Shown here piece by piece: positions 55,440 through 63,916 of a DNA stretch of 64,000 nucleotides (positions are counted from its first letter, which is position 1; every line of letters starts with the position of its first letter). This DNA is from JAODBJ01 sp963782465 (GTDB taxonomy: Bacteria; Actinomycetota; Acidimicrobiia; IMCC26256; PALSA-610). The position numbers and the translations under genes are program-made. The notes under the pieces were generated by a model. That model had not been told where the DNA came from. It saw only the letters and a program-made list of their open reading frames with translations, and made no database searches. The stretch covers positions 310,001 through 374,000 of the forward strand of contig CAWAJR010000006.1 in the NCBI GenBank assembly GCA_963782465.1, read 5' to 3'.

Positions 55440-56147
55440 TCAGGGGGTGATGGCGAGCGCGGCGCGCACCGCATCTCCGACCGAGGTGCCGGCCGGGAGC
55501 CGCGACGCGACTGCTTGCACGAAGTCGGTGTCGGGCAACGTGGCTTCGACGTCGCCGACGACGACGCGGGTCGTACCGTCGCCCGCCGCGTCCGCCCGTG
55601 CGCCGGGCTTCACTTCCTTGAGCGCGAACCGGCTCACCGCGCACCGCCAGTTGGTGCGGGCCGGCTCCTCGCCCGGCTCGACGGGCACGCCCATGTCGTC
55701 GGCGTGGGTCGCGAGTTCCTGCGCGAGGTGGAACGCCTGCCAGCGGGCCGGGTACGTGCCCGCGGAACTGTCGACGTCGCCACCGTCGCGCTCGCGGAAG
55801 CGGCGGCGGGTTTCCGCGTTCTTCGCGCGCCATGCCTCGATCAATGCACCGGTCGGGGTCGAGGCGTAGGTGTCGACGCCCAACTGGTTCGCGGTCGTGA
55901 GATCGGTCGCGCCTCGCGCCCCCATGTCGCCCATGAACTCGCCGACCCTGCCGTCGAGGCAGGCGGTGAAATAGTCCTCGTCGGACCGGAGGTGCCCGAG
56001 CAGGTCGCGCACCGTCCACCCGCGGCAACCCGACGGGCGCGACCATCCCGCCTCGTCGAGGTTCGTCAGGAAGCGGTAGAGACGATCCGCCTCACGGTCG
56101 AACGCGTCGTAAGGGTCGAAGCCGGCCAGATCGCTGTCGTCGGTCAC
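55440..56147 (-). CDS. MDMPI/TIGR03083-like protein
   Basis: The 235-aa DinB-fold protein has ADRLYRFLTNLDEAGWSRPSGCRGWTVRDLLGHLRSDEDYF (residues 18-60), the typical opening of mycothiol-dependent maleylpyruvate isomerase-like proteins, and FHLAQELATHADDMGV with a probable metal-binding His. GTG 56147 has TACGGT 7 bases upstream (complement of 56155-56160). Substrate unknown. It is the third member of this family in the window. Confidence 0.86.
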   Translation of the reverse strand: MTDDSDLAGFDPYDAFDREADRLYRFLTNLDEAGWSRPSGCRGWTVRDLLGHLRSDEDYFTACLDGRVGEFMGDMGARGATDLTTANQLGVDTYASTPTGALIEAWRAKNAETRRRFRERDGGDVDSSAGTYPARWQAFHLAQELATHADDMGVPVEPGEEPARTNWRCAVSRFALKEVKPGARADAAGDGTTRVVVGDVEATLPDTDFVQAVASRLPAGTSVGDAVRAALAITP

Positions 56148-56214
56148 GGCGGGAACCGTAGGCCGGGGACGTCGGGCGTGCCCAGGGACGACGACGGGAG
56201 GATTCCCCTGACCG

Positions 56215-56697
56215 CTACACGAAGTCCCAGCGGGTCGCGGTCCTGGTGAAACGATCGTCGCTGGCGATGAACCCGAACACCCGGTGCGGCCGGACGGCCG
56301 ACAGCGGATCGGGAAATTCGTCCATGTCGAAGTCGTACTTGGCCCGGTACTCGCGCGCGTACGCGACGCGCGACGCATCGTTGAACGGCTCGATCGCGCC
56401 CTCGACGATCACCGCGTCGTCACCCCGTTCGACGGTCACGACACAACGAGCATCACGCGCGAAGTTCCCGGCCTTCACCGACCGCGGCGACGTGCTGAAG
56501 ACGATCGCGCCGTCGAACCAGAGCGCCCACACCGGCGCGACGTGCGGCGCGCCGCTCGCGCGTGTCGTTGCAATCCAGTAAGTACGAGCCCCGCGCAGCC
56601 GGTCCTCGGCCCACGACCACGGCAGCAGCCCCTCACCTTCCTCGGCGGCGGCAATCCCGTACGCGGCCATGTTGGGGCGATCGGCGCGCGGCTCCAA
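56215..56697 (-). CDS. PPOX-class flavin/F420 oxidoreductase-like protein
   Basis: The 160-aa split-barrel protein has TYWIATTRASGAPHVAPVWALWFDG and STSPRSVKAGNFARDARCVVTVE, typical of pyridoxamine 5'-phosphate oxidase-like, F420-binding proteins. TTG 56697 is chosen because EPRADRP before MAAYG is conserved in the family. It begins 3 bases after the amidohydrolase stop, so translation is coupled. Confidence 0.85.
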   Translation of the reverse strand: MEPRADRPNMAAYGIAAAEEGEGLLPWSWAEDRLRGARTYWIATTRASGAPHVAPVWALWFDGAIVFSTSPRSVKAGNFARDARCVVTVERGDDAVIVEGAIEPFNDASRVAYAREYRAKYDFDMDEFPDPLSAVRPHRVFGFIASDDRFTRTATRWDFV

Positions 56698-56700
56698 CGT

Positions 56701-57828
56701 TCACACCGTGAGGCCGTAGAGCTCGGCCGTGTTGTCGTGGAGGATGCGGCGGCGATCGCGGTCGCTCAACCCGCCGCCGTGCTCGGCGAGCAGGCGCTGC
56801 GAATCGGGCCACGTCGCGTCGCTGTGCGGGAAGTCGTTCGCCCACAGCAGGTGCTCGACGTTCATCAGGTTCGCGGTGCGGAACGCGACCCAATCGTCTT
56901 GGAACGTGAGGTACACGTTGTCGTGGAAGTAGTCGCTCGGCCGGCGCGACAGCTCCCCGGCGGTCAACCAGTTGCGATGCCGATCGTAGGCATGGTCGGC
57001 GCGGTACATGTAGTGGGGCACCCAACCGGCATCGGCTTCGACGCACACGACCCGGAGATCGGGGTGCCGTTCGAACACGGCCCCGAAGATCAACGTGCCG
57101 ATGATGTCCTGATTGCCGCGGATGATCGCCATGAAGCTGTTCAGCTTCGGCCCGCGCACCTGGCCACTGAACAACGAGTCGGTGCGGCTGGTCAGGATGT
57201 GGAACGACGGGGGCAACCCACTGTCGACGACGGCGTCCCAGAACTCGTCGTACATCGGGTCGTCGTAGTCGCGCTGTTCCGCCGCCGACGGCGGGATGCC
57301 GGGCAGCATCACGCCGCGCAGCCCGAGCGCCTTGATCGCCTCGAGGTCGCGGATGCCTTCCTCTGGCGTGCGCAGCGCGGTCTGGCCGAGACCGATCAGC
57401 CGTTCCGGCGCGAAGCTGCAGAACTCGGCGATCCATTCGTTGTACGCGTTGAAACAGGCCCGCTGGTAGTCGACGTCGGGATGGTTGCAGAGCACCATGC
57501 CGACCGACGGGTAGACGACCTCCGCGACGACGCCGTCGGTGTCCTGGTCGGCGAGGCGCGCTTCGGGGTCCCAGCCACCGCGGTAGAGATCGTCGAACGA
57601 CTTGTGCATGTCGAAGCGAACTTCGTCGGCGGGGCGGCCTGCCGCCGCGACGAGCCAGAGCGGCACGATCGCCTGGCCGTTGTCGATCACCATCACCGCG
57701 CCGAGCGTGTCGTGATCGGTGAGGTGCGGTGCCCGATCACGGTACGCAGGATCAATCCGGTCGATGTAGGTGCCACCGGGTTCGGTGACATGGGAATCGG
57801 CGGAGATGCACGGCAGCGTCGCGGTCAT
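56701..57828 (-). CDS. Amidohydrolase-2 family protein
   Basis: The 375-aa TIM-barrel protein opens with SADSHVTEP (metal-binding DSH variant of DxH), has GLGQTALRTPEEGIRDLEAIKALGLRGVMLP, CVEADAGWVPHYMYRADH and the final Asp in HLLWANDFPHSDATWP. It is like ACMSD-type decarboxylases/hydrolases common in actinobacterial catabolic operons. Substrate unknown. It is followed by the PPOX gene. Confidence 0.9.
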   Translation of the reverse strand: MTATLPCISADSHVTEPGGTYIDRIDPAYRDRAPHLTDHDTLGAVMVIDNGQAIVPLWLVAAAGRPADEVRFDMHKSFDDLYRGGWDPEARLADQDTDGVVAEVVYPSVGMVLCNHPDVDYQRACFNAYNEWIAEFCSFAPERLIGLGQTALRTPEEGIRDLEAIKALGLRGVMLPGIPPSAAEQRDYDDPMYDEFWDAVVDSGLPPSFHILTSRTDSLFSGQVRGPKLNSFMAIIRGNQDIIGTLIFGAVFERHPDLRVVCVEADAGWVPHYMYRADHAYDRHRNWLTAGELSRRPSDYFHDNVYLTFQDDWVAFRTANLMNVEHLLWANDFPHSDATWPDSQRLLAEHGGGLSDRDRRRILHDNTAELYGLTV

Positions 57829-57847
57829 GCCACGATCATGCCACCGC

Positions 57848-58315
57848 TCACGTGAAGATGATCTGGCCCCCGGCCGCCATCTCGTAGAACTCGCCGACGG
57901 TGATGATGTCTTTGACCTGCCCGATGAGGTCGTCCTTGGTGTACCCGAACAGTTCGAACGACGCCTTGCAGGCGTAGAGCCCGGCACCGGTGTCGCTGAT
58001 CATCTCGACGAACTCGGGGATCGGCGGGATGTCGAGCTTGTCCATCTGCTTGCGCATGTAGGCGCTCATCAGGCCCGAGACGCCGGGGATCGCGCCGAGC
58101 CAGGTGGGCAGGTGGAGGCCGGGGTTGCCGACGGTCGCGATCTTCACACGATCCCAGCGCTTCTTGTGGATCGCGTCGAGCCCGAAGAAGGTGAAGAAGA
58201 GGTTCGCCTCGATCCCTTCCGCACGCGCCCCGTTGGCCATGATCAAGCCGGGGTAGATGCCCTCGATCGATCCTTGCGAGATGATGATCGAAACCTTCTC
58301 GATCGCTTCGCTCAT
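57848..58315 (-). CDS. DsrE/DsrF-like sulfur-carrier family protein
   Basis: The 155-aa protein has KVSIIISQGSIEGIYPGLIMANGARAEGIEANLFFTFFGLDAI, the DsrE-like fold of the large-DsrE (DsrE2/peroxiredoxin-family) type, with a conserved Cys in GLYACKASFELFG (about residue 115) expected to carry sulfane sulfur. ATG 58315 has AGGAGCACGAC upstream. It lies 14 bases after the tusE stop, so it is in one operon with TusE and the SQR-like protein. Confidence 0.88.
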   Translation of the reverse strand: MSEAIEKVSIIISQGSIEGIYPGLIMANGARAEGIEANLFFTFFGLDAIHKKRWDRVKIATVGNPGLHLPTWLGAIPGVSGLMSAYMRKQMDKLDIPPIPEFVEMISDTGAGLYACKASFELFGYTKDDLIGQVKDIITVGEFYEMAAGGQIIFT

Positions 58316-58329
58316 GTCGTGCTCCTGGT

Positions 58330-58646
58330 TCAGATGCAACCGCGCGGTTTGGGGATCCCGGCGATCTTGGCCGCGATCTTCGCGGGCCCTTCGGGAAGAG
58401 TTCGTAGAGTTCCTTCACCGAAACGCCGGAGGTCTTCCCGAGCACACGCACGGTGGGGCCGCTCCCCTTCTCCGCGAATTCCTTGCGCATGAAGCGGATG
58501 ACCTGCCAGTGCTTCTCGGTGAGCGGGTCGATGCCCTCGGCACGAGCAAGTTCCTCGGCCATTGCCTCGGTCCACTCGTCGGGGTGGGCGAAGAAGCCTT
58601 CGTCGTTGAGCTCGACGGTCGTGCCGCCGATCTCCTTGGTCGTCAT
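58330..58646 (-). CDS. tusE: TusE/DsrC-family sulfur relay protein (frameshifted near 58394)
   Basis: ATG 58646 (AGGAGGAACCACACG upstream) opens VELNDEGFFAHPDEWTEAMAEELARAEGI, the DsrC/TusE N-terminus, then LTEKHWQVIRFMRKEF. The frame breaks at a GGG run (58393-58395). One added base gives GPAKIAAKIAGIPKPRGCI, the conserved C-terminal arm with its penultimate Cys. It has that Cys only, so it is TusE-like rather than a two-Cys DsrC. Corrected length is 105 aa. It probably passes sulfur between the SQR-like and DsrE-like proteins. Confidence 0.88.
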
Positions 58647-58668
58647 CGTGTGGTTCCTCCTACAACGC

Positions 58669-59925
58669 TTATAGCTTCGATGGCGGAGTCGCGATTCGGG
58701 CCTTGCCCGCGGTCGGCATGTCGGCACCGACGGCCGGGATGTCGAGACCCGGCAGCAGGCGATGCCAGTACATCCATTGGAACATGAGCTTGCCGATGTG
58801 GTTCGCGCGCGACTCCTTCAGCAGCGGCAAGCCGATCTTCGCCGGGAAATGGCCGGGTAACGGTTCGGTCTCGTAATTGAAGTCGATCAGGAGCGCCTTG
58901 TTGAAACCGGTCTCGACGAAGCAGTTCGCGTGCCCGTCGTAGCGCCCGTCGAGCGTCTCACCGGCGACGAAGCGGCGAATGTTCTCGACGAGCACCTCGC
59001 CTTCGAAGTGGGTGACCGAACCCGCTTTCGACGTGGGAAGGTCGGCGGCATCGCCGAGCACGAAGATCTCCGGCCTCGCGTGCGACTGCAACGTGTGCGG
59101 GTCGGCCGGCACGAAGTTGAGCTCGTCGCCGAGCCCCGGTGAGCGCCCGACGTACTCGGCGCCGCCGTGGAGCGGTACGACCGCGGCGAGATCGAATGCG
59201 ATCTCCCGCCCGTCGTAGCCGACGAGCTTGCCGGCTTCGCCGTCGACCGTGCCGGTGTTGAACTCGGTGACGAGTTCGACACCCTTCTCCTCGAGCAGAC
59301 CGGCCAGCGCCGCGGCCGCGACCGGCTTGGTGAAGGCACCGTCGAGCGGGGTTGCGAAGGTGATGTCGATCCGATCACGCACGCCGTGCTCGCGGAAGAA
59401 CCAGTCGGCCAGGAAGCAGAACTCGAGCGGAGCGACCGGGCACTTGATCGGCATGTCGACGACGTTCACGACGAGGCGACCCCGGTCGAAGCGGGTGAGC
59501 GCCGCGGCCAGGGCCGCCGCGCCTTCGAGCGAATAGAACGTGAAGACACGCTCCATCCAGCCCGGACCGAGAAGACCTTCGGTTTCGGCGGGCAGCAGGG
59601 TCGCCCCGGTCGCGACCACGAGGATGTCGTACGGCACCGGCGCGCCTCGTTCGAGGTACACCTTCCGGGTCTCGATGTCGACCCGGTCGATCGGCGACTG
59701 GAGGTACTCGATCCCGGTGTGCAACTGCGCGTGGCGGGGGCGCACGATGTCGTCGGGTGACGTGAGCCCGAACGGGACGAAGAGCAGACCGGGCTGGTAC
59801 ACGTGCGAGTCGTCCTGATCGACGACGGTCAGGTGGACGTCGTCGATCGGGAAGTGACGCCGGAGCCGGTTCGCGGCCAGCGTCCCGCCGGTCCCACCGC
59901 CGAGCACCACGATGCGCACTGCCAT
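58669..59925 (-). CDS. Sulfide:quinone oxidoreductase-like FAD protein
   Basis: The 418-aa flavoprotein has VVLGGGTGGTLAANRLRR, VYQPGLLFVPFG, YDILVVATGATLLP and EIFVLGDAADLPTSKAGSVTHFEG, the SQR/NDH-2 fold. Cysteines in MPIKCPVAPLEFCF (about residue 160) match SQR redox-active positions, and a CxxxxxxxxC-type second Cys is in that stretch. ATG 59925 has GTGAGGAAC upstream and is preferred over GTG 59937. It heads the sulfur operon with tusE and the DsrE-like gene. Confidence 0.88.
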   Translation of the reverse strand: MAVRIVVLGGGTGGTLAANRLRRHFPIDDVHLTVVDQDDSHVYQPGLLFVPFGLTSPDDIVRPRHAQLHTGIEYLQSPIDRVDIETRKVYLERGAPVPYDILVVATGATLLPAETEGLLGPGWMERVFTFYSLEGAAALAAALTRFDRGRLVVNVVDMPIKCPVAPLEFCFLADWFFREHGVRDRIDITFATPLDGAFTKPVAAAALAGLLEEKGVELVTEFNTGTVDGEAGKLVGYDGREIAFDLAAVVPLHGGAEYVGRSPGLGDELNFVPADPHTLQSHARPEIFVLGDAADLPTSKAGSVTHFEGEVLVENIRRFVAGETLDGRYDGHANCFVETGFNKALLIDFNYETEPLPGHFPAKIGLPLLKESRANHIGKLMFQWMYWHRLLPGLDIPAVGADMPTAGKARIATPPSKL

Positions 59926-60107
59926 GCTGTTCCTCACTTGCCGGGCCTCCTCCGATTCAACGACAGGGAACGCAACGGCGGGCGGGCCGAATGGCCCTTC
60001 TGCAAGCTCCGACCTTCTCTACGGCAGCCACCTGGCACCGCGCGACAGCTGCCACGCTGCGTGAACCGTACGCGGAACGGCGCTCGCCACTACGTTCCAG
60101 GGTTCGC

Positions 60108-60905
60108 ATGGGGAGGCTCGAAGGTCAACGCGCCATCATCACCGGTGCCGGCGACGGCATCGGTCACGGGATCGCGCGCCGCTACGCGGCCGAGGGCGCC
60201 TCGGTGCTCGTGGCCGAACTGCACGCGGCCGCGGGCGACGCGGTCGCGGAGGAACTCCGCGACGAGTTCGGCGTCGACGCGCGCAGTCTGTGCACCGACG
60301 TGAGCGTGAAGGCCGACGTCGACGCGATGGTCCAGTACGCGCTCGACACGTGGGGAACGGTCGACATTCTCGTCAACAATGCGTGGGGCGGCGGCGCGCT
60401 GGGTCGCGTCGAGTACAAGACCGACGCGCAACTTGCGCACGGGTTCGGTGTCGGCTTCTACGGGCCGCTGTGGGCGATGCAATCGGTGTTCCCGACGATG
60501 CACGACGCGCACCGCGGCTTCATCGTCAACCTGTGTTCGCTGAACGGCGTGAACGCGCACATCGGCACCCTCGAGTACAACTGCGCGAAGGAAGCGCTGC
60601 GAACGCTCACCCGGACCGCGGCCCGCGAGTGGGCGCCGTACGGGATCGTCGTCAACGCGATCTGTCCCGGGGCGAAAACCGCCGCTTTCCGCGCCCTCGC
60701 CGCGACCAACCCCGACCTGGTTGCGCTGGCCGACTCGGCCAACCCGATGGGGCGCCTCGGCGACCCCGAAACCGATATCGCACCCGTTGCACTGTTCCTC
60801 GCCACCGACGACGCGCGCTACCTCACCGGCAACACGCTCTTCGTCGACGGCGGTTCGCACATCAACGGCGTCACGTGGGCGCCCGACCTCCCCGACGCAC
60901 AATGA
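60108..60905 (+). CDS. SDR family oxidoreductase
   Basis: The 265-aa protein has TGAGDGIGHGIARRYAAEG, VDILVNNAWGGGALG (the NNAG motif changed to NNAW), LCSLNGVNAH (active Ser) and YNCAKEAL (Tyr-Lys), then FLATDDARYLTGNTLFVDGGSHI. It is a classical short-chain dehydrogenase of unknown substrate. TACGTT at 60091-60096 is its likely -10 box, leaving a leader of only a few bases. It overlaps a 30-aa reading frame by ATGA. Confidence 0.9.
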   Translation: MGRLEGQRAIITGAGDGIGHGIARRYAAEGASVLVAELHAAAGDAVAEELRDEFGVDARSLCTDVSVKADVDAMVQYALDTWGTVDILVNNAWGGGALGRVEYKTDAQLAHGFGVGFYGPLWAMQSVFPTMHDAHRGFIVNLCSLNGVNAHIGTLEYNCAKEALRTLTRTAAREWAPYGIVVNAICPGAKTAAFRALAATNPDLVALADSANPMGRLGDPETDIAPVALFLATDDARYLTGNTLFVDGGSHINGVTWAPDLPDAQ

Positions 60906-60994
60906 GTAGCCAGGCGCAGATCCTCCGACGCGGGCAGCTCAACTCCAACGCCGCCGGCGTGCGTGATGGAGCGCCGGAGGTCGCAGCCGCATGA
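60902..60994 (+). CDS. Possible 30-aa coupled small ORF
   Basis: ATG 60902 overlaps the SDR stop (ATGA) and TGA 60992-60994 overlaps the next gene's ATG (ATGA). The 30-residue product, MSSQAQILRRGQLNSNAAGV and ten more, has no recognisable family. It may be a real small protein or a translation bridge that couples the two genes. Confidence 0.4.
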   Translation: MSSQAQILRRGQLNSNAAGVRDGAPEVAAA

Positions 60995-61356
60995 GTAAGA
61001 AATCCAAGCCTGGCCGTTGGTGCCCCAACTGCGGCGCGGCGTACGCGGCCCGTTTCCGCGAGTGTTCCAGTTGCCGGGTGCTGCTCGTCGACAAGCAACT
61101 GCCGCCCGAACTGCTCGCGGCCGACGTCGTGATCGACCTCACTTACCTCGAGCACGCAGAACTCGCCTACGACCTCTCCGAATGGACCGAGGAGCAGCAC
61201 ACGACGATCGAACAGGTGCTCGAAAGCGCCGACATCGAGTTCGTGTGGGAAGGCGAAGTGCTCAGCGTCGCTCCGCAGCACCAGGAGACGGTCGACGACA
61301 TCGTCGACATGATCGAGGAAGACGACGCGCTCGAACGCCAGCCGGGTCGCCGCTGA
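60991..61356 (+). CDS. Zinc-ribbon protein with C-terminal acidic domain
   Basis: The 121-aa protein has a basic start, a CPNC...CSSC zinc ribbon (residues 11-28), then an alpha/beta domain similar to putative signal-transducing DUF2007 (residues 65-110, with YDLSEWTEEQHTTIEQVLESADIEFVW) and acidic VDDIVDMIEEDDALE. GGAGG lies 12 bases upstream of ATG 60991. Function unknown. Confidence 0.85.
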   Translation: MSKKSKPGRWCPNCGAAYAARFRECSSCRVLLVDKQLPPELLAADVVIDLTYLEHAELAYDLSEWTEEQHTTIEQVLESADIEFVWEGEVLSVAPQHQETVDDIVDMIEEDDALERQPGRR

Positions 61357-61365
61357 AGCTGGTGT

Positions 61366-61881
61366 TCACCGGCGGTGGAAGGCCTGCCAGGTGGGCAACG
61401 ATTCCGGCAGGTCGCCCTTCCCCGCGTTGTGCTCCGGCCAGTTCGCCGGCGGGAGGCCGATGGGGCGAGTGAGCACATCGGCCCCGTAGAAGAGATGGTG
61501 CCGACGTCGCACGAACAGCCAGTGGCCGTCGCGCCGCTCGTAGGTGTCGTGGTACTGGATCGCCTGGACGATCCACTCCCCCTCCGACTCGATCTCACCC
61601 CGGCACGACACGACACCGGCCGCGTGGTCGGCGTCGGTGACGTCGATCACATGGTTCGACACCTGGAGGATCGTGACACCGAGCGGCCGGAGTTGCGCTT
61701 CGAAGTTGGCCCGCAACGCGTCACGTCCGGCGGCCTCGCGTCCGACGCGCACATCGGGAACGAACAGGGCGACGAGCGCGTCGAGGTCGCGCGAGTCGAG
61801 GGCGATCGCGTAACGCGCCGCGAGTTGGCGGATCTCTTCGTGCGCGACCAACCACGCGACCGGGTCGAGTTGCGTCGTCAT
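61366..61881 (-). CDS. SnoaL-like (NTF2-fold) protein
   Basis: The 171-aa protein has an NTF2-like cone with EEIRQLAARYAIALDSRDLDALVALFVPDV, then VSNHVIDVTDADHAAGVVSCRGE and a late YHDTYERRDGHWLFVRRRHHLFYG. Such proteins are hydratases, isomerases or the small subunit of ring-hydroxylating oxygenases. The neighbour 700 bases upstream is a Rieske oxygenase, so a partner role is plausible. The start overlaps the nitroreductase stop (ATGA). Confidence 0.88.
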   Translation of the reverse strand: MTTQLDPVAWLVAHEEIRQLAARYAIALDSRDLDALVALFVPDVRVGREAAGRDALRANFEAQLRPLGVTILQVSNHVIDVTDADHAAGVVSCRGEIESEGEWIVQAIQYHDTYERRDGHWLFVRRRHHLFYGADVLTRPIGLPPANWPEHNAGKGDLPESLPTWQAFHRR

Positions 61882-62573
61882 GACGGCGCAACGAACGGCG
61901 AACCGTCGAACCGATCGACGGTCGCGAACGACTCGACGGGGTTCCGGTTGAGCTTCCTCGGTTGCTTCACCGGGCGACCCATCGCGATGAGACCGGCGAC
62001 GGCGAACTCGTCGGGCACACCGAGCAGGGTTCGCACGTCGGCTTCGAGCGGGACCGGCATCGTAGTAATCACGCCGGCGAGCCCTTCCTCGCGCGCGGCG
62101 AGGAGAATGCTCCACGCGAACGGGTAGATCGACGCCCCACCCACGAGCGTGTAGCGCGACAGGTCCTTGTCCATCGCGGCGAGCACGCGCAGGTCGGCGA
62201 GCAGCACCAGCAACACCGGCACGCGGTCGAGATGTTCCGCGAACCCGCCGCCGCCACCGGCGGCCGCCTTCGCGATCTCGGGTGCCCGCGCCCGCGCGGC
62301 CGCGGCAGCCGCGTGGTCGGTGATCGGCGCGAACGGGACGAGCCCGGCCGCCGCCATGGCGAGGTACTCGTACCAGGCTGGGAGGTACAGATCGCGCAAG
62401 CGCGCTCGAACCGCGGGGTCGCGCGCGACGACGATCTTCCAGCCCTGCCGGTTCCCGCCGCTCGGCGCGAACCGGGCGCTGTCGAGGATGCGGTACACGA
62501 CGTCGTCGGGTACCGGCTCCGGCCGGAAGTCGCGTACCGCACCGGTCGTGCGCAATGCGTCGAGAAGTTGCAC
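61878..62573 (-). CDS. Nitroreductase family protein
   Basis: The 231-aa flavoprotein has LRTTGAVRDFRPEPVPDDVV, the FMN-binding RFAPSGGNRQGWKIVV (about residues 38-52) and AGLIAMGRPVKQPRKL. Its GGGGGFAEHLDRVPVLL insertion is unusual in length. GTG 62573 has TAGCTT 6 bases upstream (complement of 62580-62585), so it has its own leaderless promoter as well as lying in the operon after the Rieske gene. Confidence 0.9.
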   Translation of the reverse strand: MQLLDALRTTGAVRDFRPEPVPDDVVYRILDSARFAPSGGNRQGWKIVVARDPAVRARLRDLYLPAWYEYLAMAAAGLVPFAPITDHAAAAAARARAPEIAKAAAGGGGGFAEHLDRVPVLLVLLADLRVLAAMDKDLSRYTLVGGASIYPFAWSILLAAREEGLAGVITTMPVPLEADVRTLLGVPDEFAVAGLIAMGRPVKQPRKLNRNPVESFATVDRFDGSPFVAPS

Positions 62574-62582
62574 GCACCCAAG

Positions 62583-63911
62583 CTACGCGCGGTGCAACGC
62601 AGGCAGTCGCCCGCCCGGCTCGAGCCCGAGGTAACGCTCGAGGTTGCGGTGCATGTTGATGATGCGGATCTCTTCTTCGGCGAGGACGATCTCGTCGAGA
62701 CCGGGCTGGCGCAACCCGCGTTGCATGCCGGCCAGCACCGACACGTCCTGGTCGAAGACGTAACCGTGGTTCCCGTTCTCGGGGGCGAGCGTCACGTCGA
62801 TCGGCGTCGAGCGAGGGGCGTCGGGTGCCGACGCGCGCGTGAAGTAGAGGATGACGAGCTCCGCCTCGTCGTGGACCGTGCCGGGACGCGACGTGAGCAC
62901 CGCGTAGAGATCGGCGTTGATGAGCAGCGTGGCATTGGGGAAGAGGTTGTACTGCCAGAGGTGGGTGATCTCGCGGTTCGTGAACCCCGAGAGATCGACG
63001 CCGAGTTGCCGCTGGTACTCGCGGATGCGCTGCGCGATCGCGTCCTGCATCGTCTGCCCCTCGGCGACCGGCGGCGGGGGCGGCATCGACGCGCGGTTCT
63101 CGGCGCAATCCGGGCCCATCCGTCCACCCTGGGTCACGACGAACGACTCCCACACGTCGCGGTCGCTCACCTTCGAGCCCAGGCGCGGGCTCGGCACCCC
63201 GTACGCCTGGTACGAGGCGCCGTGCAGGCCCCAGATCTGCTGGGGCGCGTCGAGATCGTCGATCGACGCCAGCATCTCGGCGTGCAGGCCCTGCACGTGG
63301 TAGGTCTCCGAGAAGCCTTCGTTCACGACCTTCCAGTTGCACGCGACGGGCGTGGTGGTCATGGCCGCGCATCGGAACTCGTCGAGCTTCGCCCACGCAC
63401 TGTCGGTCGGCACACCTTCCAGGTACTCGTCGAGCGGCATCGCGCTCGCGTCGAAGTTGACGAACACGAGCCGGCCCCACTCGCCGACCCGTACCGGGAA
63501 GAGCCCGAACTCCTCGTTGGGCAACGAACCGAACCACTTGCGCGACGGGACCTCACGCAGTTCACCCTGCAGCGTCCACGTCCAGTGGTGGTACCGGCAG
63601 CGCAGCTCTTCGCGGCCGCTGCCACTCCCCTCGCACAACGAGTTCCCCCGGTGGCGGCAGACGTTCTGGAACACGCGCAGCACACCGTCGCCGTCGCGCA
63701 CGATCACGACCGACAGTGGGCCGCAGCGGAACTCGAACCAGTCGCCCGCCGCGGCGACGTGGTCGGAACTGCACGCGATCAACCACACCTTCGGCCAGAG
63801 GCGCTCACCTTCGAGCGCGGCGAACCGCTCCGACGTGTAACGCTCACACGGTACGCGCACCGGCGCGACGAACTCGGGGTGGCGGTCGGTGTCGATCGCG
63901 GGATCGTACAA
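62583..63911 (-). CDS. Rieske ring-hydroxylating oxygenase, large subunit
   Basis: The 442-aa enzyme has the Rieske iron-sulfur site CRHRG...CRYHHW (about residues 83-108) and the mononuclear iron site NEGFSETYHVQGLH (about residues 200-213). It oxidises an aromatic or related substrate with oxygen. TTG 63911 follows the upstream stop by 5 bases, which suggests coupling. The preceding gene enters from outside the window. Substrate not predictable. Confidence 0.93.
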   Translation of the reverse strand: MYDPAIDTDRHPEFVAPVRVPCERYTSERFAALEGERLWPKVWLIACSSDHVAAAGDWFEFRCGPLSVVIVRDGDGVLRVFQNVCRHRGNSLCEGSGSGREELRCRYHHWTWTLQGELREVPSRKWFGSLPNEEFGLFPVRVGEWGRLVFVNFDASAMPLDEYLEGVPTDSAWAKLDEFRCAAMTTTPVACNWKVVNEGFSETYHVQGLHAEMLASIDDLDAPQQIWGLHGASYQAYGVPSPRLGSKVSDRDVWESFVVTQGGRMGPDCAENRASMPPPPPVAEGQTMQDAIAQRIREYQRQLGVDLSGFTNREITHLWQYNLFPNATLLINADLYAVLTSRPGTVHDEAELVILYFTRASAPDAPRSTPIDVTLAPENGNHGYVFDQDVSVLAGMQRGLRQPGLDEIVLAEEEIRIINMHRNLERYLGLEPGGRLPALHRA

Positions 63912-63916
63912 CGCCG

